A stretch of DNA of 64,000 nt from an uncultured Oscillospiraceae bacterium (GCA_934466455.1 CAKSLF010000002.1:1-64000), one strand, 5' to 3'. Shown: positions 41,806 through 51,007, counted from the first letter of the stretch. The notes: generated from the letters alone by a model not told the origin. Numbers and translations: made by a program.

Positions 41806-42813
41806 TTATTCGTCAAGCTCTCCGCAAAGATTGACTTCCATAAGTTCTTTTATTTTGCTTTTTGGATAACCGCAGCTGAAAAGATAATACAGCTTTGCAA
41901 CGGCAGCCTCCGTCGTCATATTTTTTCCGCTTACGGCACCGGCTTTTTTTAGGCAGGAGCTTGCGGCATAGGTTCCGAGGCTTACCGTGCCGGTTGGGCA
42001 TTGAGAGCAAACCACAACAATAGCACCGTTTTCATAAGCCTTTTGTATAATACGGGTTAGGGCGGCGCAGTAACCCGGCACATTGCCTGCGCCGAATGTT
42101 TCGAGCACAACGCCTCTGAGCTTTTTTGTTATTATGTGCTCAAAAAGTTCTATCTGTATTCCCGGGAAAATTTTGAGCACGCCGACGGGTTCTTCGTCAA
42201 GCTCCTTGAGCACGCATGGTTTTCCGTTATTTTTCAGCAGCACAGAATCTCTGTATTTTATGTCGATTCCCGCTTCGGCAAGGTGAGGATAGTTCGGCGA
42301 ATCAAAGGCAATAAAGCTGTCTGCGGACATTTTTATCGCTCTGTTTCCTCGGATAAGCTTCCCCGCAAAATAAAGACAGACCTCAAAAACCTTTCCGGAA
42401 GCCGCAATCATCATAGAAGCGATAAGATTGTCCTTTGCATCGCTTCGTATTTCGCAAAGCGGAATCTGCGAACCGGTCAGAATAACCGGCTTAGGCAGGT
42501 TTTGAAGAATAAACGAAAGCGCAGAGGCGGTATATGCCATCGTATCCGTTCCGTGGAGCACAACAAAGCCGTCATATTCCTCCATATGGCTGTATATTGT
42601 ACGCCCGATTTTGTTCCATTCGCTTACCGTAACATCGGAGGAATCCAAAAGCGGCGAAAACTCGATTACATCATATTGAGGAAGCTCCGGCGATGAAAAA
42701 TCGCTTATCCGTGACATTATATCGGCAAACGGCTCTTTTCCCGGCTGATAGCCGTTTTCCGTGCGCTCCATACCGATCGTTCCGCCGGTATAAATAATAC
42801 AAATACGCTTCAC
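41806..42813 (-). CDS. ansA: L-asparaginase, type I (cytoplasmic)
   Basis: AnsA hydrolyses asparagine to aspartate and ammonia. The 335-residue sequence has the first catalytic Thr in IYTGGTIGMERT at about residue 11, and the second, with the Asp-Lys-type active site, in VVLHGTDTMAYTASALSF near residue 88. GSQIPLCEIRSDAKDN and FGAGNVP are also family blocks. There is no signal peptide, consistent with a cytoplasmic type I enzyme. It is first in a three-gene set with two other small hydrolases. Confidence 0.92.
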   Translation of the reverse strand: MKRICIIYTGGTIGMERTENGYQPGKEPFADIMSRISDFSSPELPQYDVIEFSPLLDSSDVTVSEWNKIGRTIYSHMEEYDGFVVLHGTDTMAYTASALSFILQNLPKPVILTGSQIPLCEIRSDAKDNLIASMMIAASGKVFEVCLYFAGKLIRGNRAIKMSADSFIAFDSPNYPHLAEAGIDIKYRDSVLLKNNGKPCVLKELDEEPVGVLKIFPGIQIELFEHIITKKLRGVVLETFGAGNVPGYCAALTRIIQKAYENGAIVVVCSQCPTGTVSLGTYAASSCLKKAGAVSGKNMTTEAAVAKLYYLFSCGYPKSKIKELMEVNLCGELDE

Positions 42814-42904
42814 ATTGTCCTCCGTACAACAAACAGGTTTATTGTAAATTATATAATATCATATATTTTCACTTTGGTAAACATATTTATACCTATAAAT
42901 TTCT

Positions 42905-43312
42905 TTATTTGCTATTAAATCTATCCTTGCCCCACCAATCGGGAACAAGCTCATCCAAGCGGACAGTGGTTTTCTTTTCGTAATCGGTCAGAATTTCAAT
43001 TTCTCCGCTGTTCTCGTCAAGCTGCCTCATAAGCTCTCGACAGGCACCGCAGGGCGAACCGACCCCTCCGCTACCCATAACGGCAACTATCTTATCAATT
43101 TTGCTTTCTCCGTTGGTAATCATATTTGCGATTGCGTTGCGTTCTGCGCACATTCCAAGGGTGCAGGCGGTATCAATGCAAACGCCGACATAAATATTCC
43201 CCGCCTTTGTAACTAAAGCAGCGGCAACGCCGCCGGCATCAACAAACGGCGATATTGAACGGTCGTTTTGAACCTTAATTGCAGCATTGTAGAGTTTATC
43301 CCATATATCCAT
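42905..43312 (-). CDS. cdd: Cytidine deaminase-like protein
   Basis: The 135-residue zinc enzyme has the motifs MCAERNAIANM (C-A-E, zinc Cys and catalytic Glu near residue 53) and GSPCGACRELM (P-C-x-x-C). Family members deaminate cytidine/deoxycytidine for pyrimidine salvage. The length and motif spacing also fit blasticidin-S-deaminase-type relatives, so the exact nucleoside is not certain. Five bases separate it from the upstream phosphatase gene, and the pair is likely co-transcribed. Confidence 0.85.
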   Translation of the reverse strand: MDIWDKLYNAAIKVQNDRSISPFVDAGGVAAALVTKAGNIYVGVCIDTACTLGMCAERNAIANMITNGESKIDKIVAVMGSGGVGSPCGACRELMRQLDENSGEIEILTDYEKKTTVRLDELVPDWWGKDRFNSK

Positions 43313-43317
43313 CGTAT

Positions 43318-43773
43318 TTATTCCTCCGTCAATTTATTCAGCAGCCCACGGCAGCCCTCCGAAACGTCTAGCCATGTGGTTTCAAAATCGCCCGTGTACC
43401 ACGGATCTGCCACATCGCCGGGGCGACTTGTATAATCCATCAAAAGATGTATTTTTCCTTCGGGATCGCCTCCGCAAATGCGGCGCATATCCCGCAGGTT
43501 GCCGCCGTCCATTCCGATAAGCAAATCGTATTCGTCATAGTCGCATTTCGTCATTTGGCGGGCGGCGTGCCCCTCGCAGGATATTTTGTGCTCCTCAAGC
43601 TTGCGTTTCGCCTGCGGATACACCGGGTTCCCGATTTCCTCCCTGCTCGTGGCGGCGGAGTCAATGCGAAGCTCCGAGCTCAAGCCCGCCTCTTCCGCAA
43701 GCCTTTTCATAACAAATTCCGCCATGGGGCTGCGGCAAATGTTGCCGTAGCAAACAAACAATATCTTTTTCAT
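43318..43773 (-). CDS. Low molecular weight protein-tyrosine phosphatase
   Basis: This 151-residue protein has the phosphate-binding loop VCYGNICRSPMAEF (C-x5-R-S) at residues 7-20 and the general-acid Asp in VADPWYTGDFETTW near residue 120. Together these identify the low-molecular-weight phosphatase family. The presence of Tyr in DPWYTGDF rather than only phosphate-sugar arsenate features favours protein or arginine phosphatase activity over arsenate reduction. The target is unknown. Confidence 0.88.
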   Translation of the reverse strand: MKKILFVCYGNICRSPMAEFVMKRLAEEAGLSSELRIDSAATSREEIGNPVYPQAKRKLEEHKISCEGHAARQMTKCDYDEYDLLIGMDGGNLRDMRRICGGDPEGKIHLLMDYTSRPGDVADPWYTGDFETTWLDVSEGCRGLLNKLTEE

Positions 43774-43857
43774 ACCGTATTACTCCGAAATATCTTTTAC
43801 TTTAGTATAACAGCTTACACCCTGCAGGTCGAGAGAATTTTCAATATAAAACAAAAT

Positions 43858-43878
43858 CCCGAATGCTGAGCATTCGGG
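43858..43878 (-). terminator. Terminator after the tRNA operon
   Basis: CCCGAATGC and GCATTCGGG form a perfect 9-bp stem with a tight loop, followed on the minus strand by ATTTTGTTTTATA. It lies seven bases after the CCA end of tRNA-Cys. Confidence 0.85.
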
Positions 43879-43884
43879 ATTTTC

Positions 43885-43959
43885 TGGAGGCGACAACCAG
43901 ATTTGAACTGGTGAATCGAGGTTTTGCAGACCTCTGCCTTACCTCTTGGCTATGTCGCC
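43885..43959 (-). tRNA. tRNA-Cys (anticodon GCA)
   Basis: The minus strand folds as a cloverleaf. The acceptor arm is GGCGAC paired with GTCGCC, the anticodon stem GAGGT/ACCTC encloses the loop CTGCAAA, and the T arm contains GTTCAAATC. The genome encodes the 3' CCA. It is last in a three-tRNA operon. Confidence 0.95.
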
Positions 43960-44001
43960 ATATTATTTACGCCCCAAACATTATGTATTGGGGCGTAAAT
44001 C

Positions 44002-44077
44002 TGGAGCGGGTTACGAGGCTTGAACTCGCTACCTCGACCTTGGCAAGGTCGCGCTCTACCAGATGAGCTAAACCCGC
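44002..44077 (-). tRNA. tRNA-Gly (anticodon GCC)
   Basis: The acceptor arm is GCGGGTT paired with AACCCGC. The D arm is GCTCATCTGGTAGAGC, the anticodon stem CGACC/GGTCG encloses TTGCCAA, and the T arm has GTTCAAGCC. CCA is encoded. Confidence 0.95.
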
Positions 44078-44080
44078 AAG

Positions 44081-44156
44081 TGGTGCCTTCGGTCGGAATC
44101 GAACCAACGACACGGGGATTTTCAGTCCCCTGCTCTACCAACTGAGCTACAAAGGC
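44081..44156 (-). tRNA. tRNA-Phe (anticodon GAA)
   Basis: The acceptor arm is GCCTTTG paired with CGAAGGC. The D arm is GCTCAGTTGGTAGAGC, the anticodon stem GGGGA/TCCCC encloses CTGAAAA, and the T arm has GTTCGATTC. CCA is encoded. It is first in the operon, 28 bases downstream of the promoter's -10 box. Confidence 0.96.
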
Positions 44157-44184
44157 ATTTCGCCGTATCTCGGCGACGGTGACT

Positions 44185-44213
44185 ATTATACTATGAAAAA
44201 ACCAAATTGTCAA
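44185..44213 (-). promoter_or_regulatory. Consensus promoter of the tRNA operon
   Basis: On the minus strand TTGACA (44213-44208) and TATAAT (44190-44185) are both perfect sigma-A boxes with an exact 17-base spacer. This is the strongest promoter seen in the window, as expected for stable RNA. Confidence 0.93.
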
Positions 44214-44261
44214 CCTTTTTTTATATTTTGCCGTAAAAATTTTATAACGACTGCCAAATGC

Positions 44262-44729
44262 CTAATCCACAATACAATATTCCTTAAGAAGCTCTACGGT
44301 CTTTTCCCCTATTCCGTCCGCTTTAACAAGCTCATCAAGCTGCACTATCGTTCCGGCTTCTTCCCTATACTTAATAATTGCCTTTGCCGTAGATGGTCCT
44401 ATACCCGGTATCGTTTGCAGCTGTTCGTATGTTGCGCTGTTTATTCCTATCGGAAAGCCTTCTTCGGAGCTGCCGTAAAGGTCTTCGTCGCTTAAAATAT
44501 ATGAATACTCATCGGGAATATATACCGGTTTTGAAAAAGAAGGCGTATGCGCCACTTGAATCGCAATTATTGCCACAATCATAATAAAGCAAATAATAAG
44601 CATTGAAAGAAGCAGCTTATCATCTTTAAGGCGAGGAATTTCTCTGCCTTTTTCTTTTTCATTGCTGCCGGTTTCCTTATTTTCGCCGGTTTCTATATTT
44701 CCGCTATTTTCGCCGTTCTCGTCAGTCAT
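44262..44729 (-). CDS. comEA: ComEA-like helix-hairpin-helix DNA-binding protein
   Basis: The 155-residue protein has an acidic, Asn/Glu-rich N-terminus, one membrane segment (LLLSMLIICFIMIVAIIAIQ, about 39-58) and a C-terminal double helix-hairpin-helix: INSATYEQLQTIPGIGPSTA then LDELVKADGIGEKTVELL. This is the ComEA plan, a membrane receptor that binds incoming DNA during natural transformation. It is shorter than Bacillus ComEA. No comEC is in the window. It overlaps the HAD phosphatase gene by eight bases. Confidence 0.82.
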   Translation of the reverse strand: MTDENGENSGNIETGENKETGSNEKEKGREIPRLKDDKLLLSMLIICFIMIVAIIAIQVAHTPSFSKPVYIPDEYSYILSDEDLYGSSEEGFPIGINSATYEQLQTIPGIGPSTAKAIIKYREEAGTIVQLDELVKADGIGEKTVELLKEYCIVD

Positions 44730-45537
44730 ACATTTCCTCCAAAAAGCATATAAGGTGCATTATTGCGTCTTCCTCACAGCTTGGCAAAACAATGTCCGCC
44801 GCTTCCTTTACCGAATCCTGCGCATTATCTACCGCTGCGCCTATTCCCGCCGATGTAATCATCTCAATATCATTTTCATAGTCGCCAACTGCAACAGAAT
44901 TTTCAGGCGGGATACCGAGAATTTCGCAAAGGCGGTGCAGGGCTTTACCTTTTGAGTTTTCTTTCGGCAAAATTTCAAGGAAAAACGGACTTGACTGGAT
45001 TATGCTAACGCTTCGCGGAAAAACCTCTTCGGCAAAAGCACGGATTTCAGGCATATTATTCGGGTCACAGCAAACTATAAATTTATAAAGGTCGTTTGGA
45101 ACCTCCTCCGGACTGCCTTCAAAAAACTCAAGTTCTCTCTCCGGAATATATTTTTTAAGGTACCGTCCATCCGTCAACAAATTTACAGACGCACCCTGCC
45201 GCACAAAATGGCAATCGCACTCCGGAAACTTATCTATAACCTTTTTTGCCGCAAATTTTGCAAATTCGGTTAAATAATTGGGCTCCAGTACCTCATTCTT
45301 TTGCCAGTCATAAAAATATCCTCCGTTTATATGTATGGACGGCGCATTTATTATCGAACCGTCCACAACAAGCCTTGCTGCCTCGATAGCACGCCCGGTG
45401 GATACTGTAAAGTGTCCGCCCTTGTCAGTAAATCTTTTTATGGCATTGCGATTATTTTCGGAAAGCCCGCTTGCTTCTCTAAGCAGCGTTCCGTCAACAT
45501 CGGTAACAATAAGAATATCAGAAAGCTTTTCTATCAT
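44722..45537 (-). CDS. HAD-superfamily hydrolase, Cof type (subfamily IIB)
   Basis: This 271-residue protein has motif I in LIVTDVDGTLL (nucleophile Asp near residue 12), motif II in FTVSTGRAIEAAR, a C2-type cap domain between about residues 85 and 190, and motif III/IV in ENSVAVGDYENDIEMI near residue 220. Cof-type enzymes dephosphorylate sugar phosphates, pyridoxal phosphate or similar metabolites. The substrate is not evident. Its start and the rluD stop share a base, so translation is coupled. Confidence 0.88.
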   Translation of the reverse strand: MIEKLSDILIVTDVDGTLLREASGLSENNRNAIKRFTDKGGHFTVSTGRAIEAARLVVDGSIINAPSIHINGGYFYDWQKNEVLEPNYLTEFAKFAAKKVIDKFPECDCHFVRQGASVNLLTDGRYLKKYIPERELEFFEGSPEEVPNDLYKFIVCCDPNNMPEIRAFAEEVFPRSVSIIQSSPFFLEILPKENSKGKALHRLCEILGIPPENSVAVGDYENDIEMITSAGIGAAVDNAQDSVKEAADIVLPSCEEDAIMHLICFLEEMYD

Positions 45538-46451
45538 TAAAGCTCCTCCAGTTTGCTCTCAAAAGCAGTAAAATATTCCGGAAGCGGTGCGGTAAACTCC
45601 ATATACTCTCCGCTTCGGGGATGAACAAAACCAATCGTGCCTGCGTGCAGGCACTGACCGTGCAGTTGGGTTATTACATTTCCCGGACCGTAAACAGGAT
45701 CGCCCGCAACCGGGTGACCTATATATGCCATATGCACCCTTATCTGATGGGTACGACCCGTGCGCAGCTTGCACTGTACATGAGTAAACTCCCTATACCG
45801 CTTAACCACGGAATAATGGGTTTGCGCACTTCTTCCGTCGTCAATAACAGCCATTTTTTTTCGATCCTTTCGGCTGCGCCCTATTGGTGCATCAATATCT
45901 CCTTCATCCGGAAGATTTCCGCCATAAACAATGGTTTGATATATTCTGTTAAGGCTGTGTTCTTTTATCTGTGCAGCAAGGCTTATATGGGCAAAGTCGT
46001 TCTTTGCAACAAGCAACAGCCCGCTTGTATCCTTATCTATACGATGAACTATGCCCGGACGCAAAACTCCGTTTATCCCGGAAAGGCTTCCCCTACAATG
46101 CCACAAAAGCGCATTTACAAGAGTTCCGTCGTGATTGCCGGGAGCCGGATGAACCACCATTCCCTTCGGCTTATAAACGACCAATAGGTCGTCATCCTCA
46201 TAATAAATATCAAGAGGAATGTCCTGCGCCTCAACATCAAGGGCAACCGCATCCGGAACCGTAACAAAAACATCTTCCCCGGCTTTGAGTATGCGGCTTT
46301 TTGCCGCCTCTTTTTCGCCGACAGAAACTCCCCCGGAGGCGATTACCTTTTGAAGAGCGGAACGGGTAAGATAGTCTATGCTTTCCGCTAGGAACTTATC
46401 AAGCCTCGCTCCCTCTGCTTCCTCCGGAACGGTTATAACGATTTTATTCAT
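45537..46451 (-). CDS. rluD: Pseudouridine synthase, RluD/RluA family
   Basis: The enzyme isomerises uridines in 23S rRNA. An N-terminal S4-like domain (LDKFLAESIDYLTRSALQKV) is followed by the catalytic domain with HRIDKDTSGLLLVAKND, where the Asp is the catalytic residue near position 145. RTGRTHQIRVHMAYIGHPV is a further family block. The ATG at 46451 is chosen over the GTG three codons earlier. It follows lspA, overlapping it by eight bases, the standard lspA-rluD order of Firmicutes. Confidence 0.92.
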   Translation of the reverse strand: MNKIVITVPEEAEGARLDKFLAESIDYLTRSALQKVIASGGVSVGEKEAAKSRILKAGEDVFVTVPDAVALDVEAQDIPLDIYYEDDDLLVVYKPKGMVVHPAPGNHDGTLVNALLWHCRGSLSGINGVLRPGIVHRIDKDTSGLLLVAKNDFAHISLAAQIKEHSLNRIYQTIVYGGNLPDEGDIDAPIGRSRKDRKKMAVIDDGRSAQTHYSVVKRYREFTHVQCKLRTGRTHQIRVHMAYIGHPVAGDPVYGPGNVITQLHGQCLHAGTIGFVHPRSGEYMEFTAPLPEYFTAFESKLEEL

Positions 46452-46983
46452 TGCCGTCACCGTTGCCGAATATCTTTTCTATGTCGGCGTCTATTTCGTC
46501 AAGAGCCTTCTGTTTGCTCTCCTGTTCCCGCTTTTCCCGTCTTTCTGCGGCAAAAACCGCTATACAAACCAAAAAAGCCCCCACGGTTATGCACATATCG
46601 GCAATATTGAATATGGCAAAATTGATTATGCGCACATCAATAAAGTCCCTTACATAACCAAGGCTTATTCGGTCAATAAGATTGCCTACTCCGCCCGCTA
46701 TTATAAGAGAAAGCGCAAACAGCTCGAGCTTATCTTTTATTTTTCCGGAAAGATAGAATGCAAGAGCAACAATAAGCATTACGGAAGTTGCGCCTACAAG
46801 TATCCAGCGATTATCCGAAAACATACTGAAAGCAACACCTGTATTTTCGGTATATCGGAAGTAAAGAACCTTATCTATTACGGAAATATCCCCGCCAGAA
46901 AGCGCAGCCGCCGCCCAGCTTTTTGTAAGCTGGTCTGCTGCAACAAGTACCACGGCAATAATAGTTGTTATAAGCTGAAACAT
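46444..46983 (-). CDS. lspA: Lipoprotein signal peptidase (signal peptidase II)
   Basis: LspA removes signal peptides from prolipoproteins in the cytoplasmic membrane. The 179-residue protein has four membrane segments, the motif VLVAADQLTKSW in the first, and the two catalytic Asp residues in GVGNLIDRISLGYVRDFID and FNIADMCITVG. The C-terminus has an unusual charged tail of about 35 residues (RREKREQESKQKALDEIDAD) after the last helix. The start is the ATG at 46983, behind AGGAGG. Confidence 0.93.
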   Translation of the reverse strand: MFQLITTIIAVVLVAADQLTKSWAAAALSGGDISVIDKVLYFRYTENTGVAFSMFSDNRWILVGATSVMLIVALAFYLSGKIKDKLELFALSLIIAGGVGNLIDRISLGYVRDFIDVRIINFAIFNIADMCITVGAFLVCIAVFAAERREKREQESKQKALDEIDADIEKIFGNGDGNE

Positions 46984-47002
46984 TATGCCTCCTAAAAACA
47001 AT

Positions 47003-47031
47003 CGGGCAGAATTACAGAATAATTCCGCCCG
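47003..47031 (-). terminator. Hairpin between ileS and lspA
   Basis: On the minus strand CGGGCGGAATT and AATTCTGCCCG form an 11-bp stem with one G-U pair, followed by ATTGTTTTTAGG. It may end or attenuate ileS transcription before lspA. Confidence 0.6.
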
Positions 47032-47044
47032 TATTGAATAAGCG

Positions 47045-49810
47045 TTAGCCTACAATTTCGGCGCAGCGTGCGCAAAGAGTCGGATGTTTTTCGCATTTTC
47101 CGACGGTGTCGCTGTGTATCCAGCAGCGTTCGCATTTTTCGCCGGGAGCAACCTCGACTTTTACATCAACGCCGTCAAACTCGGATTTTTCCACAGCGAC
47201 TGCGGAAACGATAAATGCGGAAATAAGGTCGCCCTCAACGGATTTTGCAAAATCGTACCAATCTCTTCCGCAATTAAGAGTAACCTTTGCTTCAAGGGAT
47301 TTTCCGATAAGCTTTTGCCCTCTTGCTTCTTCAAGGGCTTTGTTTGCAATATCGCGCAGTTCGTCGATTTTCTCCCATTTTTCCATAAATGCCTCATCGG
47401 CGGAAACACCGCTCTTTTCCGGCATTTTGTTAAAGAATACGGATTCTGCATCGTCCTTTGCGCTGTGCGGCAGATAACCCCAAATTTCTTCTGCGGTGAA
47501 GGAAAGTACCGGCGCAAGATAGAGGGTCATTGAGCGCAGAATGTTATAGATAACAGTCTGTGCCGCACGACGGCTTTCGCTATCCGCTTTTTCAACATAA
47601 AGTCTGTCCTTCAGAATATCAAGATAGAAGTTTGAAAGGTCAATTGTGCAAAAATCACGCATAGTGGAATATACAATATGATAATCCAGCTTGTCATATG
47701 CCGCTTTGCATTTATCAATTATCTCGTCCATTCTTGCCATTGCCCATTTGTCAATTCCGACAAGCTTTTCTGCCGGAACAGAATCCTTATCCGGATCGAA
47801 ATCACCAAGGTTTGAAAGAATAAATCTTGCGGTATTTCTGATTTTGCGGTATGCGTCGGAGAGTTGTTTAAGAATATCGTTGGAAATTCTTATATCGGCA
47901 TGGTAATCGGAGGACGCAACCCAGATACGAAGTATATCTGCGCCGTATTTTTCGGTAACCTCGTCCGGGGACATTCCGTTGCCGAGAGATTTATGCATAG
48001 CTTTGCCTTCTCCGTCAACAACCCAACCATGGGTGCAAACAGCTTTGTACGGTGCGCAGCCTTTTGACGCAACGGAGGTAAGAAGCGAGGACTGGAACCA
48101 GCCGCGGTATTGATCCGCACCCTCAAGATAAAGGTCGGCAGGCCATCTCAAGCCGTGCTCATCATTACAAACCGCTGCATGAGATACGCCGGAATCAAAC
48201 CATACATCCATAATATCGGTTTCTTTGGTAAATTCCTTGCATCCGCATTCGCAGGCAAAGCCCTCCGGCAGAATTTCGTTTGCTTCGTATTTATACCATG
48301 CGTCGCTTCCCTCTTTTTCATAGAGGTCGGCAATTGCATTTATGCTTGCTTCGTTGATAATCGGTTTGCCGCAATCCTTGCAGTAGAAAATCGGAATAGG
48401 AACGCCCCATGTGCGTTGACGGCTTATGCACCAGTCGCTGCGATCCATAACCATTCCTTTAATGCGGTCGCCGCCCCATTCGGGAATCCATTTTACGGTA
48501 TCAATAGCCTTGCAGGCGTCTTCCTTGAAGCCGTCAACGGAGCAGAACCACTGCTCGGTAGCACGGAAGATTATCGGAGACTTGCATCTCCAGCAGTGCG
48601 GATACTGGTGGATTATCTTCTCAACAGCAAAGAGAGCATTAAGCTCCGTAAGCTTTGTAAGGATCGCTTTGTTGGCTTCGGTAGTGGAAAGTCCGCAGAA
48701 CTCTCCCGCTTCTTTTGTAAGCTTGCCGTCGCCGTCTACGGGAACGATTATCGGAATTTCGGGATAATGATTTACACAGACCTCAAAGTCCTCCACTCCG
48801 TGACCAGGAGCCGTATGAACGCAGCCGGTACCGCTTTCAAGGGTTACATGGTCGCCTACGATGACAGGGCTTACTCTATCAATAAACGGATGACGGTATT
48901 TGATGTATTCAAGCTCCTTGCCCTTTAGAGAAGCTTCGGAAACGGTGTAATCCGCAATCTTTGCGGCTTTCATTGCGCTTTCAACAAGCTCTTTTGCCAT
49001 GATATAGTACTCGCCGTTTGCGTGAACGGCAACATACTCGTATTCCGGTCCAAGGCAGATCGCAAGGTTTCCGGGCAAGGTCCATGTTGTGGTTGTCCAG
49101 ATTACAAAATATGTTTTATCAAGCTCGGTATTGAAAGCGAAAAGCTTTCCGCCGTCATCTTCGACCTTGAATTTTACATAGATAGAGTTGCAGGGGTCTT
49201 CCGCATACTCAATTTCCGCTTCCGCAAGGGCGGTTTTACACTCCGGACACCAATAAACCGGCTTTAATCCTTTGTATATAAAATCTTTCTTTGCCATCTC
49301 GCCGAAAATACGGATTTGCGCCGCTTCGTGTTTCGGCTGAAGAGTCAGGTAAGGATGCTCGTAATCGCCTATGCTGCCAAGGCGGATAAATTCGCTTCTC
49401 TGGACATCAACATAGTGGAGGGCAAATTCCTTGCAGACTTTGCGGAGGTCAAGAGCGGAATTTATATTTTCAACGCCGACTTTTTTCATAGCTTTAAGCT
49501 CAATAGGCAAACCGTGCGTGTCCCATCCGGGAATATACGGTGCTTTATAGCCGGTCATATTTTTATATTTAATGATAATATCCTTGAGCACTTTATTAAG
49601 AGCGGTGCCCATATGAATATCACCGTTTGCATAAGGAGGGCCATCGTGAAGGACATAGAGCGGAAGACCCTCGTTCTTTTTCATAAGCTTTTGATAAAGT
49701 TTTTGTTCCTGCCATTTCTTTATCGTTTCCGGCTCCTTCTGCGGAAGGTTTCCTCTCATGGGAAAGTCGGTTTTCGGCAGATTCATTGTTGCGTTATAGT
49801 CCACAGACAT
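47045..49810 (-). CDS. ileS: Isoleucyl-tRNA synthetase
   Basis: The 921-residue class I synthetase charges tRNA-Ile. The HIGH motif appears as GDIHMGTALNK near residue 64 and KMSKS as KAMHKSLGN near 600. An editing domain lies between them (WTTTTWTLPGNLAI, TGCVHTAPGHG). The C-terminus has the four-Cys zinc site CERCWIHSD and CARCAEI. The start is the ATG at 49810. No T-box leader is present: the gap to divIVA is only 24 bases, so it is read from the cell-division operon upstream. Confidence 0.96.
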   Translation of the reverse strand: MSVDYNATMNLPKTDFPMRGNLPQKEPETIKKWQEQKLYQKLMKKNEGLPLYVLHDGPPYANGDIHMGTALNKVLKDIIIKYKNMTGYKAPYIPGWDTHGLPIELKAMKKVGVENINSALDLRKVCKEFALHYVDVQRSEFIRLGSIGDYEHPYLTLQPKHEAAQIRIFGEMAKKDFIYKGLKPVYWCPECKTALAEAEIEYAEDPCNSIYVKFKVEDDGGKLFAFNTELDKTYFVIWTTTTWTLPGNLAICLGPEYEYVAVHANGEYYIMAKELVESAMKAAKIADYTVSEASLKGKELEYIKYRHPFIDRVSPVIVGDHVTLESGTGCVHTAPGHGVEDFEVCVNHYPEIPIIVPVDGDGKLTKEAGEFCGLSTTEANKAILTKLTELNALFAVEKIIHQYPHCWRCKSPIIFRATEQWFCSVDGFKEDACKAIDTVKWIPEWGGDRIKGMVMDRSDWCISRQRTWGVPIPIFYCKDCGKPIINEASINAIADLYEKEGSDAWYKYEANEILPEGFACECGCKEFTKETDIMDVWFDSGVSHAAVCNDEHGLRWPADLYLEGADQYRGWFQSSLLTSVASKGCAPYKAVCTHGWVVDGEGKAMHKSLGNGMSPDEVTEKYGADILRIWVASSDYHADIRISNDILKQLSDAYRKIRNTARFILSNLGDFDPDKDSVPAEKLVGIDKWAMARMDEIIDKCKAAYDKLDYHIVYSTMRDFCTIDLSNFYLDILKDRLYVEKADSESRRAAQTVIYNILRSMTLYLAPVLSFTAEEIWGYLPHSAKDDAESVFFNKMPEKSGVSADEAFMEKWEKIDELRDIANKALEEARGQKLIGKSLEAKVTLNCGRDWYDFAKSVEGDLISAFIVSAVAVEKSEFDGVDVKVEVAPGEKCERCWIHSDTVGKCEKHPTLCARCAEIVG

Positions 49811-49834
49811 TTTTGTTTCGTTATCTCCTGTTAA

Positions 49835-50458
49835 TTATTCTTCTACATCAAGGACGATTCTTTTTGTTTCCGCTTTGGAAACCTCATCAAAGAATTTATC
49901 CTCTTCCGGGTCGGCTGCGGCAATCTCGGTTTTCTCTTCGACCGGCTCTTCCGCCGCTTCGGGAGCCTCAGCAGGGACCTCCTCCGGCTGTTCCTCCGGT
50001 TTGCTCTCCTCCGCCTCCGGCATAAGGCTTATAAGCTCAAGATGCTGCTTATACATTGCAATAAGGCGTTTTTTGAACTCTGCCGTTTCTTTTTGGAGCA
50101 TAGCAAGGGTTTCTCTTTCCTTATCTATTTTGCCTTCAGATTCGGAGAACACCTGTTTAACTCTGCCCTCGGCATCGGAAATAATAACCTCTGCTTTTGC
50201 CTTGGAATCCCTGATTATGTTGTCGCCAAGCTTTTGTGCGCCGATAAGCACAGTTCTAAGACTGTCTTCGTTTGCACGATATTCTTCAAGCTTTTCGGCG
50301 AGGACCTCCATTTTTTCTTCGGCAGCCTCTTTTTCTTCATAAAGTCTTTCATAAGACATGGCTATTTCCGAAAGAAAGCTGTCAACCTCCTCCGGCTTAT
50401 ATCCGCCGAAAGGTGATTTTTCAAATCTTTTGTTTGAAATGTCATTTGGCGTCAACAC
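49835..50458 (-). CDS. divIVA: DivIVA domain protein
   Basis: The 207-residue coiled-coil protein has the DivIVA membrane-binding N-terminus (LTPNDISNKRFEKSPFGGYK then PEEVDSFL), two long coiled-coil stretches (about 30-75 and 95-150), and an acidic Glu/Pro/Ala-rich tail. DivIVA binds curved membrane at division sites and poles and recruits division or sporulation partners. It follows sepF by 38 bases. ylmG and ylmH, often found between sepF and divIVA, are absent here. Confidence 0.92.
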   Translation of the reverse strand: MLTPNDISNKRFEKSPFGGYKPEEVDSFLSEIAMSYERLYEEKEAAEEKMEVLAEKLEEYRANEDSLRTVLIGAQKLGDNIIRDSKAKAEVIISDAEGRVKQVFSESEGKIDKERETLAMLQKETAEFKKRLIAMYKQHLELISLMPEAEESKPEEQPEEVPAEAPEAAEEPVEEKTEIAAADPEEDKFFDEVSKAETKRIVLDVEE

Positions 50459-50496
50459 CGCTGTTCACCCCCGTTTTGGTTTTATAAATAATTTAA

Positions 50497-50973
50497 TTAA
50501 AAGAAAACGCCGCTGTTTTCAAGTTCGTCAAGAAGGTCGCCCATAATATTGACATTATAGGGAGTAATTATATATGTGCTGTTTGCAACACGCTTAATTT
50601 GTCCGTTGTTTGCATATGCAACACCGCTCAAAAAATCAATAAGCCTTCTGGAAACTTCCTTATTAGTGGACTCCAGATTAAGCACTACCGTATGTTTGGA
50701 ATTAAGGTGGTCCGCAACGGGTCTTGCATCGTCAAAGCGTTCCGGCTTTACAAGAACGACCTGGAGCTGGGTAGTGGTATGAATATTTACAACCTTGTTT
50801 TGCTTTAGGTCGGAAGAAGCGGATTTTCCGAAAATAGAAGTCTTTGCGGAATCGGACTGTTTATCCTCCTCGGTTTCTTCGATTTCCTCGTCCTGAGCAA
50901 CATCCTCGTCCATGTCGATATCCGTATCCTCGGGTATTCCAAGCATACCTTTAACTTTGTCCATAAATGCCAT
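50497..50973 (-). CDS. sepF: Cell division protein SepF
   Basis: SepF binds the C-terminus of FtsZ and arranges the division ring at the membrane. The 158-residue protein has an amphipathic N-terminus (AFMDKVKGMLGI), an acidic linker rich in Asp/Glu (about 16-40), and the DUF552 core: RFDDARPVADHLNSKHTVVL, then RRLIDFLSGVAYANNGQIKRV (given in two overlapping parts: RRLIDFLSGVAYA, NNGQIKRV). It follows yggS closely and precedes divIVA, forming the division cluster. Confidence 0.94.
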   Translation of the reverse strand: MAFMDKVKGMLGIPEDTDIDMDEDVAQDEEIEETEEDKQSDSAKTSIFGKSASSDLKQNKVVNIHTTTQLQVVLVKPERFDDARPVADHLNSKHTVVLNLESTNKEVSRRLIDFLSGVAYANNGQIKRVANSTYIITPYNVNIMGDLLDELENSGVFF

Positions 50974-51007
50974 TTGTTATTTCCTCCTGTGTGTAAAATC
51001 TTTCGAT

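Noticed and set aside
43858..44213. tRNA cluster as an integration site (att) for a mobile element
   Set aside because: No integrase, and no repeat of a tRNA 3' end was found nearby. The recombinase gene at 39.0-39.8 kb is tied to its own inverted repeats instead.
49811..49834. T-box leader expected before ileS
   Set aside because: Only 24 bases separate divIVA and ileS, so no T-box can be present.
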